NCBI RefSeq assembly: GCF_028687635.1
Contig: NZ_JAQTZS010000004.1
Location: forward strand, 1-64,000
From: Malikia sp.
GTDB lineage: Bacteria > Pseudomonadota > Gammaproteobacteria > Burkholderiales > Burkholderiaceae_C
Length of the DNA: 64,000 nt
Direction of reading: 5' to 3'
Made by a program: the position numbers and the translations under genes. Shown here in pieces: positions 45,122-55,598 of the stretch (position 1 is the stretch's first letter; the number at the start of each line of letters is the position of its first letter). A model generated the notes under the pieces. That model was given only the letters and a program-made list of their open reading frames with translations. It was not told where the DNA came from and did not search any database.

Positions 45122-46726
45122 CTACTCGACGTCCTCCGCATCGATCAAATCTCCCCTGCGGCTCAGGCGTAGCACCCGGCCGTGACCGCCCTTGGCGACC
45201 AGCATCATATCCATCGGACCTGTGTTGTCCTCCGATGGACGTATACCTCGGTGGTAGATGATGATGCGCTCGAACGTGTCAGCTACCAGCTGGCGGGCCT
45301 GCAGGCGGGCTTCGACGTCCTGGGCCTCGACGCGCTCGGCCAGCTCGCACCACTTCTGGTCGACACCCGTCAGATCCGCGCGCACCGTGGCTGCCAGCTC
45401 GCGCTCGGCGGCCTCGATGGCTTCGGTCAGTTGCCGCTGCTCGGTCTCAAGCTCACGTGCCTTGCGGGCAAACACCAGAGGCACACCTTCATCTTCTGCC
45501 TCCAGCATGGCGTCGGTCAGGCGCTGCAGCTTGGCCTCGACCTCCTGCAGGTGTCCGCGAGCCTTGGCCAGCACGGCGCGCGGCACGGCGCCTCGGTCCT
45601 GGCCATAGAGTGCCTGCAGGTTGACCAGGTCGCTGCAGTAGTGCAGCAGCGCGCGCTCGAACGGCGCCACCGACGTCGACCCCGACACTGTGCATCCGCC
45701 ATGCGAGCTACTCGTGCAATGCAGCCTTCGGTGGCCATTGGCAATTCGGCCTGTAGCATCACGCCGTCGAGTGCCAATGTTCTGGCCTACCATTGCCCGG
45801 CCGCAGTACCCGCAAATCGTGATTCCCATGCCAGTCAGGATGTGCGGCACCGGTCCAGCCGCTTTTCGCCTACCGCGACCGCCGGCCAGCATCTGCAGAT
45901 CATCCCACTCCGCTGGATTCAGTAGGGCTGGGTAGTAGCCGGGCATCCGGAATGATTCGCCATCGACCTCCAGCTCCTTCTCGCCCAGCAGCGCGCGCTG
46001 TCGGATCAGTCGATAAATCTGCAGCGCCTGCGGACCACCGCCGGTCAGTGATAGTCCCTTCTTCTGCAGCGCCTCAATGATGCGCGTCGCGCCGTACCCG
46101 ATGCGGTAGAGCCGAAGTCCCTCATGCACAGCCTCGACGCGCTCCGGGATCAGCTCCCAGGCGTCATCCGTGCGACGCACCCAGACGGGGTCTTTTCCGT
46201 TTCGGATCAGCCCTCGGTAGGTGCCGTCTAGCCAGCCCTGGCATTGCCGGCGGATGCTGGCCACCACGCGCTTGCTCTTGGTGTCGGACTCCTCATGGGC
46301 GCGGATCATCACCAGCAGGCTGTACACCAGATCCATGGGATTGGATTTGAGCCGCTCGCGGCTGTAGACCTTGCCGTCGCTGGCCGTCACGACGCTGATT
46401 CCAGCGTTGACGATCTGGGCCAGCTGGGCCTGCGCCTGGATGGGCTCGGCGCGCGAAAGCCGATCCAACCCCTCGACCACCAGGAATGACCCGGATGCGA
46501 TCTTCCCTTCCTCGACTGCCGCCAGGAAAACTCCCAGCGCGCCTGACCTGACGTGGTGCTGGTGATAGGCTGACAAGCCTTCATCGCGCAGCGTGAGCGA
46601 CTCGTCGAGCGCCAGTCCGTGCTCTTGCGCCCAACGCCGTGCGTAGGCTAGCTGCCGCTCGCTGCTGTGCCCGATGGCCTGGCGCGGATCGCTGAACCGC
46701 ATGTAGGAATAAACCCGACCTGTCAC
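45122..46726 (-). CDS. int: Large serine recombinase (phage integrase)
   Basis: GTG start; [12 protein letters not shown] catalytic Ser motif, [13 protein letters not shown], zinc-ribbon ICGYCGRAM...[11 protein letters not shown]-terminal coiled coil. Confidence 0.93.
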   Translation of the reverse strand: MTGRVYSYMRFSDPRQAIGHSSERQLAYARRWAQEHGLALDESLTLRDEGLSAYHQHHVRSGALGVFLAAVEEGKIASGSFLVVEGLDRLSRAEPIQAQAQLAQIVNAGISVVTASDGKVYSRERLKSNPMDLVYSLLVMIRAHEESDTKSKRVVASIRRQCQGWLDGTYRGLIRNGKDPVWVRRTDDAWELIPERVEAVHEGLRLYRIGYGATRIIEALQKKGLSLTGGGPQALQIYRLIRQRALLGEKELEVDGESFRMPGYYPALLNPAEWDDLQMLAGGRGRRKAAGPVPHILTGMGITICGYCGRAMVGQNIGTRRRDATGRIANGHRRLHCTSSSHGGCTVSGSTSVAPFERALLHYCSDLVNLQALYGQDRGAVPRAVLAKARGHLQEVEAKLQRLTDAMLEAEDEGVPLVFARKARELETEQRQLTEAIEAAERELAATVRADLTGVDQKWCELAERVEAQDVEARLQARQLVADTFERIIIYHRGIRPSEDNTGPMDMMLVAKGGHGRVLRLSRRGDLIDAEDVE

Positions 46727-46736
46727 AATTCACCCC

Positions 46737-48116
46737 ATGACTACGACTGAAAAGACAGACTATATCCCGCGTATAGGCATGGTATCGCTCGGGTGCCCCA
46801 AGGCGCTGACCGACTCCGAACTGATCCTCACGCAGCTGAGCGCCGAGGGCTACCAGACCAGCAAGACCTTCGACGGCGCGGACATCGTGATCGTCAACAC
46901 CTGCGGCTTCATCGATGACGCCGTCAAGGAAAGCCTCGACACCATCGGCGAAGCGCTGGCCGAAAACGGCAAGGTGATCGTGACCGGCTGCCTGGGCGCC
47001 CGCAAGGACCAGGCCGGCGGCAACATGGTCGAGGGCGTGCACCCCTCGGTGCTGGCCGTCACCGGCCCGCACGCGACCCAGGAGGTGATGGACGCGGTGC
47101 ACAAGCACCTGCCCAAGCCGCATGATCCCTTCCTGGATCTGGTGCCGGCGCAAGGCATCAAGCTGACGCCGCGCCACTACGCCTACCTCAAGATCAGCGA
47201 GGGCTGCAACCACCGTTGCACCTTCTGCATCATCCCCTCGCTGCGCGGCGACCTGGTCAGCCGTCCGATCGGCGAGGTGCTGACCGAGGCGCGCAAGCTG
47301 TTCGAGGCCGGCGTCAAGGAGCTGCTGGTGGTGAGCCAGGACACCTCGGCCTACGGCGTCGATGTCCAGTACCGCACCGGTTTCTGGGATGGCAAGCCGG
47401 TCAAGACCCGCATGTACGATCTGGTCAGGACCCTGGGCGAGCTCGCGCGCGGCTTCGGGGCCTGGGTGCGGCTGCACTATGTCTACCCCTACCCGCATGT
47501 GGACGACATCATCCCGCTGATGGCCGAGGGCCTGTGCCTGCCCTATCTGGATGTGCCGCTGCAGCACAGCCACCCCGATGTGCTCAAGCGCATGAAGCGC
47601 CCGGCCAGCGGCGAGCGGAACCTGGAGCGCATCCAGCGCTGGCGCGAGATCTGTCCCGAGCTGGTGGTGCGCAGCACCTTCATCGCGGGCTTCCCCGGCG
47701 AGACCGAGGAGGAATTCGCCCATCTGCTCGACTTCGTGCGCGAGGCGCAGATCGACCGCGCCGGCTGCTTTGCCTATTCGCCGGTCGATGGCGCCCTGGC
47801 CAACGCCCTGCCGGGCGCGCTGCCCGATGCGCTGCGCGAGGAGCGCCAGGCCCGCTTCATGGAAGTCGCCGAGCAGGTCTCGATCGAACGCCTGCAGCGC
47901 CGTGTCGGCGCCACCATGCAGGTGCTGGTCGACCAGGCGCTCAGCCTGGGCAAGAAGGGCGGGGTGGGGCGCACCTATGCCGACGCGCCCGAGATCGACG
48001 GCGTCGTCCAGCTGCTGCCGCCCGAGAAGGCCAGCAAGACCTACAAGGTCGGCGACTTCATCAAGGCGCGCATCGTCGGCACCCAGGGCCACGACCTGGT
48101 CGGCCAGCCGGTCTGA
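46737..48116 (+). CDS. rimO: Ribosomal protein S12 methylthiotransferase RimO, phage-supplied N-terminus
   Basis: [18 protein letters not shown]...[24 protein letters not shown] radical-SAM motif. Confidence 0.95.
   Translation: MTTTEKTDYIPRIGMVSLGCPKALTDSELILTQLSAEGYQTSKTFDGADIVIVNTCGFIDDAVKESLDTIGEALAENGKVIVTGCLGARKDQAGGNMVEGVHPSVLAVTGPHATQEVMDAVHKHLPKPHDPFLDLVPAQGIKLTPRHYAYLKISEGCNHRCTFCIIPSLRGDLVSRPIGEVLTEARKLFEAGVKELLVVSQDTSAYGVDVQYRTGFWDGKPVKTRMYDLVRTLGELARGFGAWVRLHYVYPYPHVDDIIPLMAEGLCLPYLDVPLQHSHPDVLKRMKRPASGERNLERIQRWREICPELVVRSTFIAGFPGETEEEFAHLLDFVREAQIDRAGCFAYSPVDGALANALPGALPDALREERQARFMEVAEQVSIERLQRRVGATMQVLVDQALSLGKKGGVGRTYADAPEIDGVVQLLPPEKASKTYKVGDFIKARIVGTQGHDLVGQPV
46787..46807. 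other. attR (phage right end | host rimO)
   Basis: GCTCGGGTGCCC|CAAGGCGCT; shares TGCCC (46794-46798) with attL. Confidence 0.8.
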
Positions 48117-48261
48117 TGACCTGATCGGTCGGGTTGCCGCCTGCGGGTGGCGGCCCGCAAAGCGACAGGCCATGCCGCCCAGCGAGGGCGGCTTTTCCGC
48201 ACCCGTGTCGGACGCGGAAAACCAAAAGCCCGCAGACCGTGAGATCTGCAGGCTTGATGTT

Positions 48262-48346
<85 letters not shown>

Positions 48347-48407
48347 TTTCAGGGTTTTGTTTCTTGAGATGTTACACAAGGCCGCTTGCATTGACCGCAA
48401 TGAACCT

Positions 48408-48492
<85 letters not shown>

Positions 48493-48553
48493 TTTCAGGG
48501 TTTTGTTTCTTGAGATGTTACACAAGGCCGCTTGCATTGACCGCAATGAACCT

Positions 48554-48638
<85 letters not shown>

Positions 48639-48842
48639 ATCTCAGGAAGCCACTATTATAGCCCGGGTTTTTGGTGTTTTTTCCGCTCGCCGAAAATTTT
48701 TTGAATAGGTGGCTGCTGGATGCATTTGGCTGCCGCGCCAGCGCTGCAGGCAACGGTTGGCCGCTTGCCATCAGTGTGCGCCTGTCTTGAGGTCGGAAAA
48801 CGAAAAACCCCGCAGACCGTGAGATCTGCAGGGTTTCATGTT

Positions 48843-48927
<85 letters not shown>

Positions 48928-48986
48928 TTTCAGGGTTTGTTTCTTGAGATATCGCACAAAGCATAGCCAACAAGTGCTAAAGTCTT

Positions 48987-49071
<85 letters not shown>

Positions 49072-49122
49072 ATCTCAGGAAGCCGCTACTATAGCACGGA
49101 TAAACATGAGTGCAAAAGCCGA

Positions 49123-51393
49123 GTGAAAGAAAAATCCAATCTACTGACTGAATTCGAGGGCCAGGTCAATGGCCACCGCGATGGCCACGGTTTCGTGGTG
49201 CGTGACGACGGCCAGTCCGACGTCTACCTGCCGCCCAACGAGATGCGCGCCGTGCTGCACCGCGACCGGGTCAAGGTCCAGATCGTGCGGCAGGACCGCC
49301 GGGGCCGGCCCGAGGGGCGGGTGACCGAGATCCTGGCTCGCTCCGAGTCGCCCATCATCGGCCGCCTGCTCCAGGAGAGCGGCGTCTGGCTGGTCGCGCC
49401 CGAGGACAGGCGCTATGGCCAGGACGTGCTGATCCCCAAGGGTGGCATGGGCAAGGCCCAGCCGGGCCAGGTCGTGGTGGTCGAGCTCACCGAGCCGCCC
49501 GCGCTCTATGGCCAGCCGGTCGGCCGCATCAAGGAGGTGCTCGGCGAGATCGACGACCCGGGCATGGAGATCGAGATCGCGGTGCGCAAGTACGGCGTGC
49601 CGCACGAGTTCTCCGACGCCGCGCAGGCGCAGGCGCGCGCGCTGCCCGACAAGGTCAGGCCGGCCGACAAGAAGCACCGCATCGACCTGACCGACGTGCC
49701 GCTGGTGACGATCGACGGCGAGGACGCGCGCGACTTCGACGACGCCGTCTACTGCGAGCCGGCCAAGGTCGGGCGCGGCAAGGGCTGGCGCCTGCTGGTG
49801 GCGATCGCCGATGTCAGCCACTATGTCGAGACCGGCGAGGCGATCGACATCGACGCCTACGAGCGCGCGACCAGCGTCTACTTCCCGCGCCGCGTGATCC
49901 CGATGCTGCCCGAGAAGCTCTCGAACGGCCTGTGTTCGCTCAACCCCGAGGTCGAGCGCCTGTGCATGGTCTGCGACATGCTGATCAACGCCCAGGGCGA
50001 CATCCACGCCTACCAGTTCTACCCGGCGGTGATGTTCAGCCACGGCCGCCTGACCTACACCGAGGTCGCGGCCATCCTGCAGAACACGCGCGGCCATGAG
50101 GCGCAGCAGCGCGAGGCGCTGGTGCCGCACCTGCTCAACCTGCATGATGTCTACCGGGGCCTGCTGGAAGCGCGCAAGCGCCGTGGCGCGGTCGATTTCG
50201 AGACCACCGAGACCCAGATCGTCTGCAACGAGGTCGGCCAGATCGAGAAGATCGTCCCGCGCACGCGCAACGACGCGCACCGCCTGATCGAGGAGGCCAT
50301 GCTGGCGGCCAACGTCTGCTCGGCCGAGTTCATCCAGCACGGCAAGCACCCGGGCCTGTTCCGCGTCCACGAGGGGCCGACTCCGCTCAAGATCGACATC
50401 CTGCGCCAGTACCTCAAGGCGCTGGCCTTGCCCTACAGCGTCAGCGACGAGCCGACCCCGCTCGAGTTCCAGCAGATCGCCTCCGCCACCGGCGACCGGC
50501 CCGACGCGCTGCAGATCCACCAGATGCTGTTGCGCTCGATGTCGCAGGCGATCTACTCGCCCAACAACGAGGGTCACTTCGGCCTGGCCTTCGAGGCCTA
50601 CACCCATTTCACCAGCCCGATCCGGCGCTACCCCGACCTGCTGGTGCACCGCGTCATCAAGTGCGTCCTGGGCGAGCGCAAGTATTCGCTGCCCAATCTG
50701 CCGACGCCGGGCGAGGCCCAGCTCAAGCTGGCCAAGCGGCTGGCCGACCGGGTCAAGCCGCCGACCGAGAAGCCGGCGCGGGCCAAGAAGCCCAACGCCG
50801 AGCTGCTGGCCTGGCAGGCCGCCGGCCTGCACTGCAGCGCCAACGAGCGCCGCGCCGACGAGGCCAGCCGCGATGTCGAGGCCTGGCTCAAGTGCAAGTA
50901 CATGCGCGAGCACCTGGGCGAGGAGTTCAGCGGCAAGGTCAGCGCGGCCACCAGCTTCGGGCTGTTCGTCACGCTCGACAGCATGTATGTCGAGGGCCTG
51001 GTGCACATCACCGAGCTCGGCGGCGAGTACTACCGCTTCGACGAGGCGCGCCAGGAGCTGCGCGGCGAGCGCACCGGCATCCGCTACGCGCTGGGCACGC
51101 CGGTGCGGGTGCAGGTCAGCCGGGTCGACCTCGACGGTCGCCGCATCGACTTCCGCCTGGTGCGCGAGGGCGAGGAGCTGGTGACGCGCGCGCCGCGCGA
51201 CAAGAAGGGTGGCTCCGCTGCGGCCGCAGGCGAGGGCGGGTCTGCCAGGGTGGCGCGCAAGCCCAAGCCCAAGGCAGACGAGGCCGGTCAATCGGGTCCG
51301 TCGGGCATCTGGTCGGGCGGCAAGGCGGCTGGCAAGGCTGCGGGCCGTGCCGGACCCAAGCCGACGGGCAAGTCGCGCAAGGGCAGGCGCTGA
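49123..51393 (+). CDS. rnr: Ribonuclease R
   Basis: GTG start; VPLVTIDGEDARDFDDAVYCEP...FTSPIRRYPDLLVHRVIK; S1 domain. Confidence 0.95.
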   Translation: MKEKSNLLTEFEGQVNGHRDGHGFVVRDDGQSDVYLPPNEMRAVLHRDRVKVQIVRQDRRGRPEGRVTEILARSESPIIGRLLQESGVWLVAPEDRRYGQDVLIPKGGMGKAQPGQVVVVELTEPPALYGQPVGRIKEVLGEIDDPGMEIEIAVRKYGVPHEFSDAAQAQARALPDKVRPADKKHRIDLTDVPLVTIDGEDARDFDDAVYCEPAKVGRGKGWRLLVAIADVSHYVETGEAIDIDAYERATSVYFPRRVIPMLPEKLSNGLCSLNPEVERLCMVCDMLINAQGDIHAYQFYPAVMFSHGRLTYTEVAAILQNTRGHEAQQREALVPHLLNLHDVYRGLLEARKRRGAVDFETTETQIVCNEVGQIEKIVPRTRNDAHRLIEEAMLAANVCSAEFIQHGKHPGLFRVHEGPTPLKIDILRQYLKALALPYSVSDEPTPLEFQQIASATGDRPDALQIHQMLLRSMSQAIYSPNNEGHFGLAFEAYTHFTSPIRRYPDLLVHRVIKCVLGERKYSLPNLPTPGEAQLKLAKRLADRVKPPTEKPARAKKPNAELLAWQAAGLHCSANERRADEASRDVEAWLKCKYMREHLGEEFSGKVSAATSFGLFVTLDSMYVEGLVHITELGGEYYRFDEARQELRGERTGIRYALGTPVRVQVSRVDLDGRRIDFRLVREGEELVTRAPRDKKGGSAAAAGEGGSARVARKPKPKADEAGQSGPSGIWSGGKAAGKAAGRAGPKPTGKSRKGRR

Positions 51394-51394
51394 G

Positions 51395-51943
51395 ATGCAG
51401 ATCCTCTGGTTCCTGCTCGACAACCTGTTCTTCGTACTGGTCGCGGCGGCGCTGCTGCGCGCCTGGATGAACCAGTCCCGCTTGCGCATGACCCAGCAGC
51501 CCGGGCTGTTCGTGATGGCGGTCAGTGACTGGATCGTCCGGCCCTTGCGCCGCTCCTTGCCCAGGCGCTGGCAGCAGGCCCGGCTGGACTGGGCCAGCCT
51601 GGTAGCCGCCGGACTGCTGGCCTTGGCCTATGCCCTGCTGGTGCATGGGCTGAGCCTGCTGGCCTTGCCCCGGTTCGACCTGCTGGGCTGGCTCTGGAGC
51701 GTGCCGGTCCAGGCGCTGCTGTTCCTGCTGCGCACCGCGCTGCAGGGGCTGATGGGGATGACGCTGGTCTATGCGCTGCTGAGCTGGATCCAGCCCTTTT
51801 CGCCCGTCAGCGCGGTGCTGGCCGCGCTGCTCGAACCGCTGCTGCAGCCCTTGCGGCAACGGCTGCCCCGGATCGGCGGCGTCGATCTGTCGGCGCTGGT
51901 GCTGATGCTGCTGCTCCAGATCCTGCTGCTGGCGCTGGCCTGA
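51395..51943 (+). CDS. YggT family membrane protein
   Basis: MQILWFLLDNLFFVLVAAALLRAWMNQSRL...DWIVRPLRRSLP. Confidence 0.85.
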   Translation: MQILWFLLDNLFFVLVAAALLRAWMNQSRLRMTQQPGLFVMAVSDWIVRPLRRSLPRRWQQARLDWASLVAAGLLALAYALLVHGLSLLALPRFDLLGWLWSVPVQALLFLLRTALQGLMGMTLVYALLSWIQPFSPVSAVLAALLEPLLQPLRQRLPRIGGVDLSALVLMLLLQILLLALA

Positions 51944-51955
51944 CGGCCGGCAGGT

Positions 51956-53530
51956 TCAGTCCTGCCAGGCGGTGATGCCGGCGAGCAGGTCGCCGGCGCG
52001 CAGGCTGCGTCCGGCCGGCCAGCGGTCGGCCAAGACGCCGTGCTGGTAGACGGCGCGGCGCGCCGCCTCCAGGGCCAGCGCCTGTCCCAGCTGCGAATCA
52101 TGGCTGGGCTGGCCTGCGCTGGCCTGTGCCCAGTACGCGCCCACCATGCCGGCCAGCACGTCGCCGGTGCCGGCCGTCGCCAGCAGCGCGTTGCCGGTCG
52201 GGTTGATGAGCGGTGTCTGGCCTGGCGCGCTGATCACGCTGCCCGAACCCTTGAGCACCACCACGCCTCGCAGTTCCTCCGACAGCCGGCGCGCGGCGCC
52301 GAGCCGGTTGGCCTGGACTTGCGCGCTGTCGCAGCCCAGCAGCCTGGCCGCTTCCAGTGGATGCGGCGTCAGGATGCTGTGCTGGCCGCGTGAGTACCGG
52401 CTGGCCAGTTGCGCGCGCCAGTCCGGTGAGCCGGCGATCGCGTTGAGCGCGTCGGCATCGAGCACCAGGCGCGGCGACTGTTCGAGCAGGGCCGGCAGCA
52501 CCGCGCGCACCGATTGGCCGCCGCCGCAGCCGCAGACGGTGGTGGCCTGGCGCGCCAGTTCGTCCTCGGCGGCAGCCTGTGCCGGGCGGAACATCAGCTC
52601 GGGCCAGAGCGGGTCGAGCGCGGGCGTGGCGGGTCCGGCGCCGAGCAGGCCCAGGTAGACCCGGCCCGCGCCGGCCTGCAGCCCGGCGCGCGCCGCCAGC
52701 AAGGCGGCGCCCGTCATGCCGATGCCGTCGACCGAGACATCCTGGCCGCCCAGCACCAGCAAGTCGCCGTGGCTGCCCTTGTGGGCGCCATGACGCTGCT
52801 GTCGTTGCTGGCGCAATGACGAGCTGACGCGGTGCGAGTCGGCCAGCCAGGCATCGGCAGGCATCCCGGCCGGATCGATGCCGAGCCGGTCCAGCCAGAC
52901 CTGGCCGGCCGCATCGCGGCCGTCGGCGGTGAACAGCCCGGGCTTGAGCGTGAGCAGCGACAGCGTGTGGCGCGGCCCGGCCGGCATCCGCTCGAAGGGG
53001 TTGCGCCAGGCGCCGCTGTCGGGGTCCAGCCCGCTGGGCAGGTCGACGCACAGCACGGTGGAGCGGGTCCGCTGCAGCGTCAGCATCCAGTCGGCCATCG
53101 GTCCGGCTGCCAGGCCACGGCTGCCCAGGCCCAGCAAGGCATCGATGCCGAGGTCGAAGTCGTCCGGTGCCCGGTCGGAAAAACGCACGCCGGCGGCGCG
53201 CGCCTGTTGCAGGGCATGGCGGGCATCGTCCGGCAGCCGGCTTTCGTCGCCATGCCAGCTGACCGTCACGCGAGTCTGCGGCAGCAGCCCGTGCAGCAGG
53301 GCCGCCGCCAGCAGCCCGTCGCCGCCGTTGTTGCCCGGGCCACAGGCGACCCAGACCTGGCGCGCGTGCGGCGTCAGCGCGCGCGCCAGTGCCGCCACGG
53401 CGGCGGCGGCGCGACGCATCAGGGTGTGCGGGGGCAGGGCGGCGAGCGCGGCCTGCTCCAGCGCGCGGCTGGCGGCGCTGCCTTGCAGCGCCAGATCGGG
53501 CAGTCGGGAGCAGGGGGCTATGCGCTGCAT
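51956..53530 (-). CDS. nnr: Bifunctional NAD(P)H-hydrate epimerase / ADP-dependent dehydratase
   Basis: VWVACGPGNNGGDGLLAAALL and ILTPHPLEAARLLG...TPLINPTGNALLATAGTGDVLAGMVGA. Confidence 0.93.
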   Translation of the reverse strand: MQRIAPCSRLPDLALQGSAASRALEQAALAALPPHTLMRRAAAAVAALARALTPHARQVWVACGPGNNGGDGLLAAALLHGLLPQTRVTVSWHGDESRLPDDARHALQQARAAGVRFSDRAPDDFDLGIDALLGLGSRGLAAGPMADWMLTLQRTRSTVLCVDLPSGLDPDSGAWRNPFERMPAGPRHTLSLLTLKPGLFTADGRDAAGQVWLDRLGIDPAGMPADAWLADSHRVSSSLRQQRQQRHGAHKGSHGDLLVLGGQDVSVDGIGMTGAALLAARAGLQAGAGRVYLGLLGAGPATPALDPLWPELMFRPAQAAAEDELARQATTVCGCGGGQSVRAVLPALLEQSPRLVLDADALNAIAGSPDWRAQLASRYSRGQHSILTPHPLEAARLLGCDSAQVQANRLGAARRLSEELRGVVVLKGSGSVISAPGQTPLINPTGNALLATAGTGDVLAGMVGAYWAQASAGQPSHDSQLGQALALEAARRAVYQHGVLADRWPAGRSLRAGDLLAGITAWQD

Positions 53531-53618
53531 GGCGGGGATGGTGTCAGAGGTGTTACAATCGTCGGGCTTTGAAAATTGTGGCGATTCTCGCCGCAACGAA
53601 CTAAGCCTAACCGCAAAC

Positions 53619-53664
53619 AGGCCCGACCAGGTGTTGCCGGCGACATGCCGGCAATAATGGGCCT
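53619..53664 (+). promoter_or_regulatory. rpsB leader hairpin
   Basis: AGGCCC-n9-TTGCCGGC-gacat-GCCGGCAA-taat-GGGCCT nested stems upstream of rpsB. Confidence 0.6.
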
Positions 53665-53695
53665 GATTTAAGCCCCAACCTCAGGAAATTTAACC

Positions 53696-54448
53696 ATGTC
53701 TATCTCCATGCGCGAAATGCTGGAAGCCGGTGTCCACTTCGGTCACCAAACCCGCTTCTGGAACCCCAAGATGGCGCCGTTCATCTTCGGTCACCGCAAC
53801 AAGATCCACATCATCAACCTGGAAAAGACCCTCCCGCTGTTCGAGGAGGCCGCCAAGTTCGTGCGCCAGCTGACCGCCAACGGCGGCACCGTGCTGATGG
53901 TCGGCACCAAGCGCACCTCGCGCGACATCGTGTCCCTGGAAGCTGACCGCGCCGGCGTGCCCTACGTCGAGCAGCGCTGGCTCGGCGGCATGCTGACCAA
54001 CTTCAAGACCGTCAAGACCTCGATCAAGCGCCTGAAGGACATGCAAGCCCAGAAGGAAGCCGGTCTGGAAACCATGTCCAAGAAGGAACAGCTGACCTTC
54101 ACCCGCGAGATCGAGAAGCTCGAGAAGGACATCGGCGGCATCCAGGACATGCCCGCTCTGCCGGACGCGATCTTCGTCGTCGACGTCGGCTACCACAAGA
54201 TCGCCGTCTCCGAAGCCAAGAAGCTGGGCATCCCGCTGATCGGCATCGTCGACACCAACCACTCGCCCGAAGGCATCGACTACGTGATCCCGGGTAACGA
54301 CGACTCCGCCAAGGCTGTCGCCCTGTACGCTCGCGGCATCGCTGACGCGATCCTGGAAGGCCGTGCCAACGCCGGCGCCGACCTGGTCAAGACCGTGCAA
54401 GCCGCTGCCGCTGGCGACGAGTTCGTCGAAGTGCAAGACGCCGCCTGA
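53696..54448 (+). CDS. rpsB: 30S ribosomal protein S2
   Basis: [32 protein letters not shown]. Confidence 0.98.
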   Translation: MSISMREMLEAGVHFGHQTRFWNPKMAPFIFGHRNKIHIINLEKTLPLFEEAAKFVRQLTANGGTVLMVGTKRTSRDIVSLEADRAGVPYVEQRWLGGMLTNFKTVKTSIKRLKDMQAQKEAGLETMSKKEQLTFTREIEKLEKDIGGIQDMPALPDAIFVVDVGYHKIAVSEAKKLGIPLIGIVDTNHSPEGIDYVIPGNDDSAKAVALYARGIADAILEGRANAGADLVKTVQAAAAGDEFVEVQDAA

Positions 54449-54466
54449 TACCGGGCACCCAAGTCG

Positions 54467-54495
54467 AAAAAGGGGCTCGAGAGCCCCTTTTTTGC
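54467..54495 (+). terminator. Intrinsic terminator/attenuator between rpsB and tsf
   Basis: AAAAAGGGGCTCGAGAGCCCCTTTTTT. Confidence 0.85.
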
Positions 54496-54558
54496 AAGCA
54501 AATTTTCATCTGACAGTGCAACACTGGGTTCCATCACGGACCCGAACGGAGAAACAAG

Positions 54559-55458
54559 ATGGCTGCAATCACCGCTAGCATGGTCGCCGAACTGCGCGCC
54601 AAGACCGACGCCCCGATGATGGAGTGCAAGAAGGCACTGACCGAGGCCGAAGGCAACATGGACAAGGCCGAGGAGATCCTGCGTGTCAAGCTCGGCAACA
54701 AGGCCGGCAAGGCCGCCAGCCGCGTGACCGCCGAAGGCGTGATCTCCAGCTTCATCGACGGCACCACCGGCGCCCTGGTCGAGATCAACTGCGAAACCGA
54801 CTTCGTCTCCAAGAACGACCTGTTCCTGGCCTTCTGCAACCAGGTCGCCGAGCTGGTCGTCAAGCACAACCCGGCTGACGTCGCCGCCATCGGTGAACTG
54901 CCGCTGACCCTGGAAAGCTTCGGCCCGACCGTGGAAGAAGTCCGCAAGGGCCTGATCGGCAAGATCGGCGAGAACATGGCGATCCGTCGCTTCAAGCGCT
55001 ACGCCGACGGTGGCCAGCTGGCCGCCTACCTGCACGGCGTGCGCATCGGCGTGATGGTCGAGTTCGACGGCGAGCTGACCGCTGCCAAGGACACCGCGAT
55101 GCACATCGCCGCCATGAAGCCGGTCTCGCTGTCGAGCGCCGACGTGCCGGCCGAGCTGGTCGCCAAGGAGCGCTCGGTCGCCGAAGCCAAGGCTGCCGAA
55201 TCCGGCAAGCCGGCCGAGATCGCCGCCAAGATGATCGAAGGTTCGATCCAGAAGTACCTGAAGGAAGTCTCGCTGCTGGACCAGGTCTTCGTCAAGGCCG
55301 CCGACGGCAAGCAGACCGTGGCCGCCTACCTCAAGTCCGCCAACACCACCGTCAAGGGCTTCACGATGTTCGTCGTCGGTGAAGGCATCGAGAAGAAGGT
55401 CGACGACTTCGCCGCTGAAGTCGCCGCCCAGGTCGCAGCCGCCACCCAGGGCGCCTGA
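54559..55458 (+). CDS. tsf: Elongation factor Ts
   Basis: [44 protein letters not shown]. Confidence 0.98.
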   Translation: MAAITASMVAELRAKTDAPMMECKKALTEAEGNMDKAEEILRVKLGNKAGKAASRVTAEGVISSFIDGTTGALVEINCETDFVSKNDLFLAFCNQVAELVVKHNPADVAAIGELPLTLESFGPTVEEVRKGLIGKIGENMAIRRFKRYADGGQLAAYLHGVRIGVMVEFDGELTAAKDTAMHIAAMKPVSLSSADVPAELVAKERSVAEAKAAESGKPAEIAAKMIEGSIQKYLKEVSLLDQVFVKAADGKQTVAAYLKSANTTVKGFTMFVVGEGIEKKVDDFAAEVAAQVAAATQGA

Positions 55459-55598
55459 TACCGATCTGACCCGGCTGGGCGGGCGCTGTCGGCAGGATGC
55501 CGGCACGCCCCCGACCGGAAAAATGCACGGCCGACCCTTCGCGGGGTCGGCCGTTGTCGCACTCAAGCCCTAAAATCCACCGGATATCAACTAGACCC

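Larger units (their letters stand above)
8693..46798. mobile_element. Integrated prophage (serine-integrase, HK97-like head, siphovirus tail), ~38.1 kb
   Basis: Contiguous integrase, repressor/cro, VapE primase-helicase, terminase, portal, protease, capsid, tail, lysis modules bounded by two rimO 5' ends sharing TGCCC at the junctions. Confidence 0.95.

Noticed and set aside
49141-51489. 782-aa minus-strand ORF opposite rnr
   Set aside because: Shadow ORF with no family-like motifs; RNase R is clearly encoded on plus strand.
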